64,000 bases of DNA from Pigmentiphaga aceris (lineage in GTDB: Bacteria > Pseudomonadota > Gammaproteobacteria > Burkholderiales > Burkholderiaceae_B): the NCBI RefSeq assembly GCF_008119665.1, contig NZ_CP043046.1:1984001-2048000 (forward strand), written 5' to 3'. Position 1 is the first letter of the stretch; each line of letters opens with the position of its first letter. A program made the position numbers and the translations under genes. Below, in pieces: positions 47,666-56,944 of this stretch. Under the pieces are notes generated by a model. That model was not told the origin of the DNA and did no database searches. It was given only the letters and a program-made list of their open reading frames with translations.

Positions 47666-47832
47666 GGGAATATCCGGGCGGAAAGGTCCGCAGAAAAAGC
47701 GCAATTGCCTGCGGCGATTGTAGGAATCCCGTTGAACGGATTCATGGGTAGTTGCGATCTATTGACCTGAAAGGCAGGTCAATGGCGCAATAGCGTCATG
47801 GCCTCCGTTTAACTCCCTAAGGGCAAGTACCC

Positions 47833-48741
47833 ATGAACGTGTCGGTACGTGATCTGCGCGCCTTCATTGCGTTGGTAGAACGCCGGAATTTCACGCGCGC
47901 TGCTGAAGACTGCTACCTGTCGCAGTCGGCATTCAGCGCGCTGATCCAGAACCTGGAAACCTCGCTGGGCACACGCTTGTTCACCCGCAGCACGCGTCGC
48001 GTGGAACTCACGGCAGCAGGGCAGGTATTCAACGATTCGGCCAAGCGTCTGCTGACCGAGTTCGTGCAGCTCGATGCCGACATGAAAGACCATGTGCAAA
48101 AGCGCAAGGGCAGGGCGGCGGTGGCTGCCTTGCCCTCGCTGATGGCGGGTTGGCTGCCGGTGGTGCTGAAGGAATTTCGGGATGCCTATCCGGGCATCAC
48201 CACGGAAATCTGGGACACCTTGTCCGACGAATGCCTGGCCTTGGTGCGCAGTGGCAGGGCTGACTTTGCCTTGTGTGCAGCCGGGGCCGAGATGGCGGGC
48301 CTGAGTGCCGAGCCCTTGTGTACCGACGCGTTTTTTGTGGTGATGCACAAGGATCACCCCTTGGCACGCAAGAAGTCGATTGTGGCGGGCGACCTCGCCA
48401 ACCAGCCGTTCATCCATTTGGCGCACACCACCAGCGTGCGTCAGTTGCTGGATGCGGCCATACGCCCCATGAGCATCAATGGGGTGGTGGAAGTGGCCCA
48501 CCTGGCCTCTGTGGCGTCTTTGGTTGCCAATCAGGTGGGGATCAGCGTGATTCCGTTTCTGGCGCTGTTCCAGTTCGGGTCACCCGACATCGTGGTGCGC
48601 CCACTGCGCGAACCGAAAATCACCCGAACCATCTATGTTGTGATGCAGCGCGACAAACCCTTGTCGATTGCAGCCGATAGCCTGCTGACGTTGCTGAAGA
48701 AGCGGCGCTCGCGCATCCGGTCCGAGCTGGGGATGGACTGA
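47833..48741 (+). CDS. LysR-type regulator, divergent from the AtuA-like operon
   Basis: A 302-residue LysR protein with N-terminal HTH (VRDLRAFIALVERRNFTRAA, LSQSAFSALIQNLETSLGTR) and a co-inducer domain. It is divergent from the AtuA-like/Bug operon with a 167-bp gap and therefore probably controls it. The gap holds a symmetric TTGACCTGAAAGGCAGGTCAA (17-bp core at about 47764-47783), a candidate LysR site. Confidence 0.88.
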   Translation: MNVSVRDLRAFIALVERRNFTRAAEDCYLSQSAFSALIQNLETSLGTRLFTRSTRRVELTAAGQVFNDSAKRLLTEFVQLDADMKDHVQKRKGRAAVAALPSLMAGWLPVVLKEFRDAYPGITTEIWDTLSDECLALVRSGRADFALCAAGAEMAGLSAEPLCTDAFFVVMHKDHPLARKKSIVAGDLANQPFIHLAHTTSVRQLLDAAIRPMSINGVVEVAHLASVASLVANQVGISVIPFLALFQFGSPDIVVRPLREPKITRTIYVVMQRDKPLSIAADSLLTLLKKRRSRIRSELGMD

Positions 48742-48782
48742 ACCTGATAACGCTGAACGATAGTGCAGCGCAGAAATACAAA

Positions 48783-48802
48783 AGGCCCGGCAAGCCGGGC
48801 CT
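48783..48802 (-). terminator. Terminator between LysR and HU genes
   Basis: AGGCCCGGC / GCCGGGCCT is a perfect 9-bp stem with a 2-nt AA spacer. On the minus strand it is followed by TTTTGTATTT, so it serves the HU gene; it may also stop the convergent LysR transcript. Confidence 0.75.
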
Positions 48803-48905
48803 ATCGATTTGCGATGCCGACCTGCGTGCCCAAGGCCAGCGCAAGGTCTGCGTATCGCACGTCCGCGGAAATCAACACCGCGCAACGTTGTCTTGCCGTG
48901 TCGAC

Positions 48906-49187
48906 TTACTTAACGTCGACAGCGTCCTTCAGAACCTTGGCTGCTGCGAAGGCCGGTGCCTTGCGAGCGGCGATCTGAATGGCTTCGCCGGTGCGGGGGT
49001 TACGGCCAGTCTTGGCAGCCTTTTCCTTCACCGAGAACTTGCCGACACCCGGCAGCACGACTTCTTCGCCGCTTGCCAGGGTTTCGCGCAGCGCTTCGCC
49101 CAGCGCGTCCACGAATGCTTCGGAAACATTCTTGGGCTGTTGGGTACGTTCAGCGAGAGCGTCGATCAGTTCTTTCTTGGTGCGCAT
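48906..49187 (-). CDS. HU-family nucleoid protein
   Basis: A 93-residue HU/IHF-type DNA-binding protein. MRTKKELIDALAERTQQPKN is the helical dimer part, followed by LPGVGKFSVKEKAAKTGRNP and RTGEAIQIAARKAPAFAAAK, the DNA-intercalating beta arm with its RNP motif. The start at 49187 has AAGGAG 6 bp upstream. HupB-like by sequence. The 299-bp gap to the next gene contains only the latter's 3' hairpin. Confidence 0.93.
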   Translation of the reverse strand: MRTKKELIDALAERTQQPKNVSEAFVDALGEALRETLASGEEVVLPGVGKFSVKEKAAKTGRNPRTGEAIQIAARKAPAFAAAKVLKDAVDVK

Positions 49188-49449
49188 GAAAACTCCTTGG
49201 ACATAGGCCCGGCTGGGGTGCCGGGAAAACACATGGGTGGGCATTCAAACAATGTTGAGCCACAAAAGCAAGTCGCATTGTAGTTTAGACACCCAATGCC
49301 TGCGCCAGTAAACGGCCGAAATGGTCTGGAGAGGGCCGTATTTACTCACTGCGACAACTACGCAACGCAATGTTTCCAAGGCGCACCAAGTTATTTCGAT
49401 TGGTGACCCCTGTTTCCTTGTGGCTGCGAAAACAGTAGGCGCAGGCGTC

Positions 49450-49479
49450 GATGCAGGTCCGCCGAGGCGGGCCTGCATC
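49450..49479 (-). terminator. Hairpin ending the class V aminotransferase gene
   Basis: GATGCAGGTCCGCC (49450-49463) and GGCGGGCCTGCATC (49466-49479) form a 14-bp stem with one G-T pair, starting 8 bp after the aminotransferase stop on the minus strand. There is no T-run, so termination is likely but not certain. Confidence 0.6.
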
Positions 49480-49486
49480 AATTGGT

Positions 49487-50770
49487 TCAGGCAGCGCGCT
49501 GACGTTGCAGCGACTCTTCCAGCGTTGCCATGCCGCGCGGCAGGTCAACCTTCACGCCCAGGTCGCGCATGGCGGAACCCAAAGCATGTACCGTGCGGAA
49601 AAGGTTGTGCGCGCGGCATTGTTCGCCCATCTGGCCGATACGGACCATCGGCAAGCCGAAGGAACCCGAGATTTCGACGTGATAGCGCTCTGAAATCTGC
49701 GCGCACACCTTGGCGTTGTCGAGTTCTGCCGGCACCACGATGCCGACCACTGAATTCAGGCGCGATGCGGGCTCGGCAAACAGCGTCAGGCCTGACGCTT
49801 CGATGCTTTCCTGCAGCGCGCGCGAGCAGCGTGCATGACGCTCGAAACGCACCGGCAGGGTCTCGGCGCAGACGAGGCGCAGGGCTTCGTGCAAGGCCAG
49901 TACGCCCGACACCGGGGCGGTGTAGTGATACGAGCCCTTGTGCCAGAAATTCTCGGCCAGCTTCGCGTCCAGGCACCAGTGAGTATTGCGATCGGTGCGC
50001 TGACCGATACGCGCCCAGGCCTGGTCCGAGAAGGCGATCAGTGACACGCCGGGGATTGACGACAGACCCTTCTGACCACCGGTGATGACCGCGTCGATTT
50101 CCCACGCGTCCATTTGCAGCGGCATGGTGCTGAGCGTGCAGACGGCGTCCACGATCACCAGACAGCCGTATCGCTTGGCAGCCTTGGCAATGGCAGGCAA
50201 TTCGCGGTTGAACACGGTGTTCGAGGTTTCCCCCTGCACGATGGTCAGGCACTGCGGACGATGCAGCGCAAGCGCGGCTTCAACCGCTTCCAGGGTGGCG
50301 GCCTGGTGGTTGGTGACATCGAGTCGGACCACGTCGGCACCCAGGCGGGTGCTCATTTCAGCCATGCGCGCGCTGAAGAAACCGTTCACCACGCACAGCA
50401 CTTTGCTGTTGGGCCACACCAGGTTGGACAGTGCCATTTCCATGGCCGCCGAACCCGGGCCGGCCACGCCGAGCACCCAGTTGGAGCGCGTCTGGAACAC
50501 ATAGCGCGCCATCGCCTTCACTTGCGTGATGATGGTCGACATGGTCGCGCCCAGGTGGTTGATGACCACTGAGTTGGCGTGCGCCACCGCAGGCGGGATC
50601 GGTACAGGGCCGGCACCCATCATCAGCAGCGGCTCGTCCGGCAAAATGTCCTTCAGCGCCAGCACGGTGGGCGGAAGATAGTCGGCCGACACAGTGTCGA
50701 CAACGGCGGGAATAGGGGGGGTACTGCGGGTTAGATCGCCTGCGGCACGATCAGCGGAGACTTCTAGCAT
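49487..50770 (-). CDS. Class V aminotransferase (PucG / alanine-glyoxylate type)
   Basis: A 427-residue PLP enzyme of fold type I, class V, with VVINHLGATMS, NWVLGVAGPGSAAMEMALSN, VDAVCTLSTMPLQMDAW and the PLP lysine K234 in GGQKGLS. It is closest in pattern to (S)-ureidoglycine-glyoxylate and alanine/serine-glyoxylate aminotransferases. I use the ATG at 50770 because the further upstream start would be a TTG. Position beside a dihydropyrimidinase gene suggests a role in ureide or hydantoin nitrogen recovery; the real amino donor is unknown. Confidence 0.82.
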   Translation of the reverse strand: MLEVSADRAAGDLTRSTPPIPAVVDTVSADYLPPTVLALKDILPDEPLLMMGAGPVPIPPAVAHANSVVINHLGATMSTIITQVKAMARYVFQTRSNWVLGVAGPGSAAMEMALSNLVWPNSKVLCVVNGFFSARMAEMSTRLGADVVRLDVTNHQAATLEAVEAALALHRPQCLTIVQGETSNTVFNRELPAIAKAAKRYGCLVIVDAVCTLSTMPLQMDAWEIDAVITGGQKGLSSIPGVSLIAFSDQAWARIGQRTDRNTHWCLDAKLAENFWHKGSYHYTAPVSGVLALHEALRLVCAETLPVRFERHARCSRALQESIEASGLTLFAEPASRLNSVVGIVVPAELDNAKVCAQISERYHVEISGSFGLPMVRIGQMGEQCRAHNLFRTVHALGSAMRDLGVKVDLPRGMATLEESLQRQRAA

Positions 50771-50970
50771 GGCCAGCCATCGAAAGTGGGCCGATGCCAA
50801 CGCGCAGGATGCAGCGCGGCAAACGGGCGTAGATTATAGAACCGATGGACGAGCGGGTGCCGGCGCACCCAATATGGGCGCGCCGGAAGGTGAAACTGTT
50901 TTCCTCAGCATCTGGTTTGTCGGCCGCAATACAGGCAGATGTAAGGTGTACGGTCTGTCATGCAACGATG

Positions 50971-52452
50971 CTATGCGGAGTCGTTCTTCCAGGCTTTGCC
51001 GCGCAGGCCCAGCCAGGGGGATACGTGCGAGGGGTTCGGTCGCATGGCTCCTTCCAGAATGGGGCGCGGGCAGCGGCGGGCGACATATTGCCCCTGGCCG
51101 CGTTCGGCCAGCAGGCGGCCTGCGTCGACAACAACGCGGCCCCGGCTCAGGACCGTTTCCGGCCAGCCTTGGATGACGCGCCCTTCGTAAGGCGTGTAGC
51201 CGACCTGGTCGTGCAGGTCCGCCCAGGTGACGGTGCGCGACACGTCGGGGTCCCACAACACGATGTCGGCATCCAGTCCCACCGCGATGTCGCCTTTCTG
51301 ATGCTCCAGCCCGTACATGCGCGCATGGTTGGTGGCAGTCAGCTGTACGAATTGCTCGGGCGTGATGCGACCCTTGAGCACACCTTCGGAAAAGAGCAGG
51401 GGCAGGCGCAGCTCGATGCCCGGCACGCCGTTGGCCATTTCCTTGAAAGTCGTTGCATCACCCTTGGGCAGCTTGCCACCGGTGTCGAAACGGAACGGTG
51501 CGTGGTCCGAACTGTAGACCTGCAAGGTGCCGTCGAGGAAGCCTTCCCAGACAGCTTCCTGGGCAGCGGCGTCGCGCGCGGGCGGGCTGCAGCAGAACTT
51601 GGCACCTTCCAAACCTTCGCGGTCCATGTCCTCGGCAGTCAGGAAAAGGTATTGGGGGCAGCTTTCCGCATGGACCTTGCTGCCCAGGCGTTGGGCACCG
51701 CGGATCAGGCCGATGGCCTCCGGGCCGGAGATGTGCACCAGCAGCACCGGCACGTCCAGCAGGCGCGACAGCGAAATCGCACGCGCGCTGGCCTCGGATT
51801 CGGCAAGCGGGTCGTGGGCAACGCCGTGGAACTTCGGCGCTTTCAAACCCTTTTCCAGCAGACGTTGCGCCACCCAGCGGATCACGTCGTGATTTTCTGC
51901 GTGGATCATCAGCATCGCGCCTTCACGGCCGGCTGCTTCCATGACTTCCAGCAGGTGGTAGTCATCGATCTTCAGCGCGTCGTAGGTCATGTAGACCTTG
52001 AAGGACGTAATGCCGTCGGCAATCGCGCGCGGCAAATCTTCTTTCAGCATTTCCGGCGTGGCTTCCGACAGAATCAGATGAAAGCCGTAGTCGATCACTG
52101 CCTTCTCGCGCGCACGCTGGTGGTAGTCGGCAATGACCGCTGGCACCTTGTTGCCGCGATGCTGGGCCGCAAACGGAATGATGGTGGTGGTGCCGCCGAA
52201 GGCAGCCGACACGCTGCCGCTGTAGAAGTCGTCTGCGCACATCACGCCGGTGCTCGACGCCTGCTCGATGTGCACGTGGCTGTCGATGCCGCCCGGCATC
52301 ACCCATTTGCCCGTGGCGTCGATGTCCTGCCGGCCGGGTTCAAGCCCAGGGCCGATGGCGGCGATGCGGCCATCCACGATGCCGATGTCGGCCTCGAACG
52401 TGGAAGTAGAGGTGGTGATCCGTCCGTTGCGGATCGTCAGGTCGAAGCTCAT
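50971..52452 (-). CDS. Dihydropyrimidinase / D-hydantoinase family amidohydrolase
   Basis: A 493-residue cyclic amidohydrolase that opens dihydropyrimidine or hydantoin rings to N-carbamoyl amino acids. The binuclear metal site is visible: H59 and H61 (GGIDSHVH), the carboxylated K152 (SFKVYMTYD), a later His pair (MIHAENHD, LLVHISG) and Asp in SSDHAPF. The ATG at 52452 lies 6 bp after AAGGA. It carries a candidate operator 85 bp upstream. Allantoinase is a less likely alternative because of length and motif pattern. Confidence 0.9.
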   Translation of the reverse strand: MSFDLTIRNGRITTSTSTFEADIGIVDGRIAAIGPGLEPGRQDIDATGKWVMPGGIDSHVHIEQASSTGVMCADDFYSGSVSAAFGGTTTIIPFAAQHRGNKVPAVIADYHQRAREKAVIDYGFHLILSEATPEMLKEDLPRAIADGITSFKVYMTYDALKIDDYHLLEVMEAAGREGAMLMIHAENHDVIRWVAQRLLEKGLKAPKFHGVAHDPLAESEASARAISLSRLLDVPVLLVHISGPEAIGLIRGAQRLGSKVHAESCPQYLFLTAEDMDREGLEGAKFCCSPPARDAAAQEAVWEGFLDGTLQVYSSDHAPFRFDTGGKLPKGDATTFKEMANGVPGIELRLPLLFSEGVLKGRITPEQFVQLTATNHARMYGLEHQKGDIAVGLDADIVLWDPDVSRTVTWADLHDQVGYTPYEGRVIQGWPETVLSRGRVVVDAGRLLAERGQGQYVARRCPRPILEGAMRPNPSHVSPWLGLRGKAWKNDSA

Positions 52453-52536
52453 GCCCATTCCTTGTGAAGCGGTTTGCCGGCTGCCGGATTGTTTGACGTG
52501 CACCGGCCGGTGTCGCTGTCTGTTTCGTGGGGCAGG

Positions 52537-52553
52537 CTTAACAATGGGTTATG
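52537..52553. promoter_or_regulatory. Operator-like site 1 (upstream of the hydantoinase gene)
   Basis: CTTAACAATGGGTTATG is a 17-bp near-palindrome (CTTAAC-N5-GTTATG) 85 bp upstream of the hydantoinase start and 44 bp after the LysR stop. It matches sites at 53555 and 62820. Confidence 0.55.
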
Positions 52554-52596
52554 CGAGGCGGTGTGCGAGTGGGCGTGCGAGGTCTTGCGAAAAAGC

Positions 52597-53538
52597 TCAT
52601 GCAATGGCATCGATGGCCTGGTCCTCAGTCAAGGTCTCAAATCCGTGATCGACCACCAGTTCGCGCAGCACCTGAATGAAGCTTCGCGTGAGCTGCGCGG
52701 GCGGCTCGTAGCGCAGGTGCACCAAGTTGGCTTGCAGGATTGGTGCGTGCTCGATTGGGCGCACCTGAATGGGGCGCGTGCGTGACCAGCTGCGCACCGA
52801 AAACTCGTCCACCAAGGCGATGCCGATGCCGGTTTCCACCATGCTGCCCGCGTTCTGCGGCGAACCCACTTCGACGGCAGTCGTCATCTGGCGGTCGTGT
52901 TTCTCGAAGTACTGGCTGATGAGCTTGCCCATGGGCGAGTCTTCGCCGTAGCCCACCATGGGCCAGGCGCACAGGTCATCCAGGGTGAGCGTTTCCTTGG
53001 CACTGAGCGGATGGCTTTCATGCATGACGCACACCAGGCGGTTCATGCAGAGCGGCGTGATCTCCAGGTTGGGATGCGTCATTGGCAGGCTGATGATGCC
53101 CAGGTCGGCCTGGTGGCTGAGCAGCAGCGCCTGGATGTGCTCGTAGCTGTGGCAGGCGAAAGTGACTTTGCAGTCGGGGTGCACTTCGCGGAAATTGGCC
53201 ACCGCTTGTGGAATCAGGCTTTGCCCCACGCTGGGGCTGGACACCAGATTCAAAATGCCCGTGCGATTGAGCGCCAGGTCTTTCGACAGGTGATTGACGC
53301 GCTGCACGGCCTCGTAGACCTGTTCAACGGCATGGAACAGCTTTTTGGCCTCGGGTGTAGCGAACAAGCGACCCTTGATGCGCTCGAACAGCGGATAGCC
53401 GATACGCTGCTCGGTATGCGCAAGCAGGCGGCTGACGGCGGGTTGGGAAACGAATAACAGCTGGGAAGCGCCAGCAATGGTGCCGGTGGTCATCACGGCA
53501 CGAAAGACTTCAATTTGGCGCAGATTCAGGGCGGCCAT
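52597..53538 (-). CDS. LysR-type regulator of the hydantoin/carbamoyl region
   Basis: A 313-residue LysR protein: HTH at about 5-65 (LRQIEVFRAVMTTGTIAGAS, FVSQPAVSRLLAHTEQRIGY), then a co-inducer domain. The pattern LFHAVEQVYEAVQRVNHLSK recalls LysR proteins that control amino acid uptake. It sits between the hydantoinase gene and the divergent racemase gene, and both flanking promoters have the same 17-bp motif, so it is the best candidate regulator of this region. Confidence 0.9.
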   Translation of the reverse strand: MAALNLRQIEVFRAVMTTGTIAGASQLLFVSQPAVSRLLAHTEQRIGYPLFERIKGRLFATPEAKKLFHAVEQVYEAVQRVNHLSKDLALNRTGILNLVSSPSVGQSLIPQAVANFREVHPDCKVTFACHSYEHIQALLLSHQADLGIISLPMTHPNLEITPLCMNRLVCVMHESHPLSAKETLTLDDLCAWPMVGYGEDSPMGKLISQYFEKHDRQMTTAVEVGSPQNAGSMVETGIGIALVDEFSVRSWSRTRPIQVRPIEHAPILQANLVHLRYEPPAQLTRSFIQVLRELVVDHGFETLTEDQAIDAIA

Positions 53539-53554
53539 GGCACATCACACCTGG

Positions 53555-53571
53555 GTTAACAAAAGGTTAAT
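53555..53571. promoter_or_regulatory. Operator-like site 2 (LysR/racemase divergent promoter)
   Basis: GTTAACAAAAGGTTAAT is centred in the 114-bp gap between the LysR gene and the racemase gene, 17 bp from the LysR start. It shares TTAACAA-N3-GTTA with the sites at 52537 and 62820. Confidence 0.6.
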
Positions 53572-53652
53572 TCACACAGACGTTTGTGCAATTTCTGTGC
53601 CATTTGCTTTGCCGTACAGTTTTCGGGTCAAGACCTCTCGGACGGACCCGCC

Positions 53653-54321
53653 ATGCCGCGCACGATCTATGTCATCAACCCCAACCGCAGTGAAATCGTC
53701 ACGCAGGGGATCGATGCGGCACTCGCGCCGCTTCGGCTGGCGGACGGCCCGCGCATCGTCTGCCTCACGCGCGAGGATGGCCCCAGCGGCGTCCAGACGC
53801 AGTGCGACGTCGATGGTGCCGCCATGCCGCTGGTTCAGCGTGCGCTGACATTGCCCGACGATTGCGCAGCGGTGGTGATTGCCTGCTTCAGCGACCCCGG
53901 CCTGCATGCCGTGCGCGAAGCCATGGCACCGCGCCGCGTGCCGGTCTTCGGCATCAGCGAAAGCGGCATGCTCACCGCGTTGAGCCTGGGGCAGCGCGTG
54001 GGCGTCATCGCCATTCTTGATACCTCTATCCCTCGTCACATGCGCACCTACGGGGCCATGGGCATCCTCGACCGCGTGGCGGGCGAGAAGGCAATCGGCT
54101 TGCAGGTCAGCGAATTGTCTGACCGCGCGCTGACCTTCGAGCGCATGGTGGCCGCCGGTCGTCACCTGGTGACCGAGCGTGGGGCTGACGTGCTCGTCAT
54201 GGGGTGCGCAGGCATGGCGAGCTTCCGCGACGACCTGCAGACATCTCTTGGTGTGCCGGTGGTTGAACCCACACAGGCCGCCGCATCCATGGCCCTTGGC
54301 CGCGTGCTCCTGGGTTGGTAA
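53653..54321 (+). CDS. Asp/Glu racemase family protein, probable hydantoin racemase
   Basis: A 222-residue protein of the Asp/Glu/hydantoin racemase family. The two catalytic cysteines sit in VVIACFSDPGLHA and VLVMGCAGMA, and NPNRSEIVTQGI near the start is the hydantoin racemase pattern. I use the ATG at 53653 (MPRTIYVINPN). It begins a probable operon with a carbamoylase and a dehydratase, so interconversion of 5-substituted hydantoin enantiomers is a sensible role. Confidence 0.87.
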   Translation: MPRTIYVINPNRSEIVTQGIDAALAPLRLADGPRIVCLTREDGPSGVQTQCDVDGAAMPLVQRALTLPDDCAAVVIACFSDPGLHAVREAMAPRRVPVFGISESGMLTALSLGQRVGVIAILDTSIPRHMRTYGAMGILDRVAGEKAIGLQVSELSDRALTFERMVAAGRHLVTERGADVLVMGCAGMASFRDDLQTSLGVPVVEPTQAAASMALGRVLLGW

Positions 54322-54372
54322 GCGCATTGCGCTGACCCGCCGAGTGATTTTCCTTTCTTCATCTGGCTTGCT

Positions 54373-55380
54373 ATGACACGCATCATCACCGTTGCCGCCG
54401 CCCAACTGGGTCCTATTCAACGAAACGAGGGGCGCGACGTTGTTGTTGCGCGCATGGTCCGACTGGTGGAAAAGGCGCACCGTCATGGCGCCAATGTCGT
54501 TGTGTTCCCGGAGCTTGCGCTGACCACGTTCTTCCCGCGCTGGTACGTCGAGAACCTGGACGACGCCGACGACTGGTACGAAGAAGCACTGCCGTCGCCG
54601 GCTACGCAGCCGCTGTTCGACGCCATCCGCCGCTACGGCATGACCTGCTATCTGGGATACGCCGAACTGGCCTATGAGCCGGACGAAACCGGCATCATGC
54701 GCAAGCGCCGCTTCAACACCTCGGTGATCATTGCGCCGTCTGGCGAGATCGTCCTGAAGTATCGCAAGGTGCACCTGCCGGGCGACAAGGAATTCTCGAA
54801 GATCCGCAACGTGCAGCACCTTGAGAAGCGCTACTTCGAAGTCGGCAACCTGGGCTTCCCGGTGGTGGCTGCACCGGTGGGCGAGGTCGAGCGCGTGAAC
54901 ATGGGCATGCTTATCTGCAACGACCGCCGCTGGCCGGAAGCCTGGCGCGAGCTGGGCATGCAGCAGGTGGAACTGGTCATGCTGGGCTACAACACCCCGG
55001 CGGTGAACCAGGAAAACCGTGGCTTCGAGGCGCATCACCTGCGCAACTTCCACTCGCAACTGTCGATTCAGGCCGGTTGCTACCAGAACGCCACCTTTGG
55101 CGTGGGCGTGGCCAAGGCCGGTACGGAAGACGGCTTTACGCTGATGGGTCATTCGGTCATCGTGAACCCGCAGGGCGAAGTCATGGCCATGGCAACCAGC
55201 TGGGATGACGAAGTGATCGTGGCTGACTGCAATTTGGCCATGTGCGAACTGGGTCGCACCACCATCTTCAACTTCGCCAAGCATCGCCGCCTGGAAGCGT
55301 ATACGCGCATCACCAGCCAGACGGGCAGCTCGGCACCGGAACTGTGGCAGCCCAACCAAGCCGTGACGGGAGCCATCTGA
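54373..55380 (+). CDS. N-carbamoyl-D-amino acid amidohydrolase (nitrilase superfamily)
   Basis: A 335-residue nitrilase-fold enzyme that hydrolyses N-carbamoyl amino acids to amino acid, CO2 and ammonia. The catalytic triad is E47 (VVFPELALTTF), K132 (YRKVHLPG) and C182 (LICNDRRWPE); NDRRWPE and the HHLRNF segment are typical of D-carbamoylases. It is about 30 residues longer than the Agrobacterium enzyme. The stop overlaps the ATG of the dehydratase by 1 bp (TGATG). Confidence 0.9.
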   Translation: MTRIITVAAAQLGPIQRNEGRDVVVARMVRLVEKAHRHGANVVVFPELALTTFFPRWYVENLDDADDWYEEALPSPATQPLFDAIRRYGMTCYLGYAELAYEPDETGIMRKRRFNTSVIIAPSGEIVLKYRKVHLPGDKEFSKIRNVQHLEKRYFEVGNLGFPVVAAPVGEVERVNMGMLICNDRRWPEAWRELGMQQVELVMLGYNTPAVNQENRGFEAHHLRNFHSQLSIQAGCYQNATFGVGVAKAGTEDGFTLMGHSVIVNPQGEVMAMATSWDDEVIVADCNLAMCELGRTTIFNFAKHRRLEAYTRITSQTGSSAPELWQPNQAVTGAI

Positions 55381-56420
55381 TGACTGCGACCGCCTTGCGC
55401 GCGGCAGACCTGCCGGACACCATTGCGCACGAGCTGCTGGGCAGCTTGCGCGTGCCGCGCTTTGCCGATGTGCAGGCGGCTGCGCAGGCCATCGCCCCCT
55501 ACGTGCGCCGCACGCCCTTGATCCATTCGGCCAGCCTGAGCGAGCGCGCGGGCGGCAATGTGTGGCTGAAGCTGGAATGCCAGCAGCTCACTGGCTCGTT
55601 CAAGCTGCGTGGCGCGTTCAACGCCATTCTGGCCCTGAACGAGGAAGAACGCGCCCGTGGTGTGGTGGCGTATTCCACCGGCAATCACGGTCAGGCGATT
55701 GCCTGGGCGGCAAGCAAACTGGGCGTGCCCGCGACCATCGTCATGCCGGTCGATGCGCCGCGCAACAAAGTGGAAAAGGCGCTGGCCAAGGGCGCGCAGG
55801 TGGTGCACTACGACCGCCGCATCGAAAGCCGCGAAGAGATCGGCATGCGTCTGATGTCGCAAAGCGGCGCAAGCCTGGTGCCGCCCGGTGACCATCCGCT
55901 GGTGCTGGCTGCGCAGGGGACGGTGGCGCTGGAGTCGGTGCAGGACTTGCCGGCTGACGAACAGGCGCGTCTGGGTCTGTTCGCCGCGCCTTGCGGTGGC
56001 GGTGGCATGATGGCGGGTTGCTGCCTGGCGCTGGATGCGCTGGTGCCGACGGCGCGCCGCATTGCGGTGGAGCCTGAAGCCGTGAACGACACCGTGCGTT
56101 CGCTCGCCAGCGGTCAACGTGAAACCAATCCGTCTACGGCCAGCAGCATCTGCGACGCGTTGATGGCCGTTACGCCGGCCGAACTGCCGTGGGCCATCAA
56201 TGGCGCGCTGCTGTCGGGTGCGGTGTCGGTGACTGACGACGAAGTGCTGGCTGCCATGCGTTTCGGCATGGAAGACCTGCGCCTGGTGCTGGAGCCGGGC
56301 GGCGCGGTGGCATTGGCCGCGCTGCTGGCGGGCAAGCTAAGCTTGCAAGGTCAAAGCGCAGTGATCGTGCTGTCCGGTGCCAACGTCGATCTGCCCTTGC
56401 TGCGCACTGCACTGAGTTGA
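55380..56420 (+). CDS. PLP-dependent threonine/serine dehydratase-like enzyme
   Basis: A 346-residue fold-type II PLP enzyme. The PLP lysine lies in TGSFKLRGAFNA, the phosphate-binding loop is CGGGGMMAGC, and STGNHGQAIAWAASKLG completes the family set. It lacks the C-terminal ACT domains of biosynthetic IlvA, so it is a catabolic deaminase or a racemase of this fold. Coupling to the carbamoylase suggests it acts on the released amino acid (serine, threonine or a hydroxyl-bearing analogue). Confidence 0.88.
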   Translation: MTATALRAADLPDTIAHELLGSLRVPRFADVQAAAQAIAPYVRRTPLIHSASLSERAGGNVWLKLECQQLTGSFKLRGAFNAILALNEEERARGVVAYSTGNHGQAIAWAASKLGVPATIVMPVDAPRNKVEKALAKGAQVVHYDRRIESREEIGMRLMSQSGASLVPPGDHPLVLAAQGTVALESVQDLPADEQARLGLFAAPCGGGGMMAGCCLALDALVPTARRIAVEPEAVNDTVRSLASGQRETNPSTASSICDALMAVTPAELPWAINGALLSGAVSVTDDEVLAAMRFGMEDLRLVLEPGGAVALAALLAGKLSLQGQSAVIVLSGANVDLPLLRTALS

Positions 56421-56519
56421 ACTGACCTGAATCGAACTGACACGCTCGACTATCCCTGGGCGGCGACCGGCCACGGTTGCCGCCTTTTTGCCATTCACAT
56501 GTCTGCACAGGAATTGCCC

Positions 56520-56939
56520 ATGCAACTGCCCTCAGCCTTCCACTTTGCGTTCAACGTGACCGACCTCGATCAGGCGCGCGACTTCTACGGCCGTGCGCTT
56601 GGCTGCAAAGAAGGCCGCAGCACCGAGACCTGGGTGGACTACGACTTCTTCGGCCACCAGATTTCCATGCACCTGGGCACGCCGTTCACCACGGCCAACA
56701 CCGGCAAGGTCGGCAACCACATGGTGCCGATGCCGCACTTCGGCATCATCTTGCTGCTGCCGGAATGGAAAGCGCTGGCCCAGCGTCTGCAAGATGCGGG
56801 TATCGATTTTGTGCTGCCCCCGCAGGTCCGCTTCGAAGGCGAGCCGGGCGAGCAGTGGACGATGTTCTTCCGCGATCCCTTCGGTAACCCGATCGAAGTG
56901 AAAGGCTTCCGGACTGAGGAAGCGGTTTACGCGGCTTGA
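56520..56939 (+). CDS. VOC (glyoxalase/dioxygenase fold) family protein
   Basis: A 139-residue vicinal oxygen chelate protein with FHFAFNVTDLDQARDFYGRA at the start and MFFRDPFGNPIEVKGF at the end; His, His and Glu of the metal site are placed as expected. I take the ATG at 56520 (AGGAA 8 bp upstream) over the one at 56499. Its substrate is unknown. It follows the dehydratase by 99 bp and its terminator is the target of the IS1182-type insertion. Confidence 0.85.
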   Translation: MQLPSAFHFAFNVTDLDQARDFYGRALGCKEGRSTETWVDYDFFGHQISMHLGTPFTTANTGKVGNHMVPMPHFGIILLLPEWKALAQRLQDAGIDFVLPPQVRFEGEPGEQWTMFFRDPFGNPIEVKGFRTEEAVYAA

Positions 56940-56944
56940 TAAGC

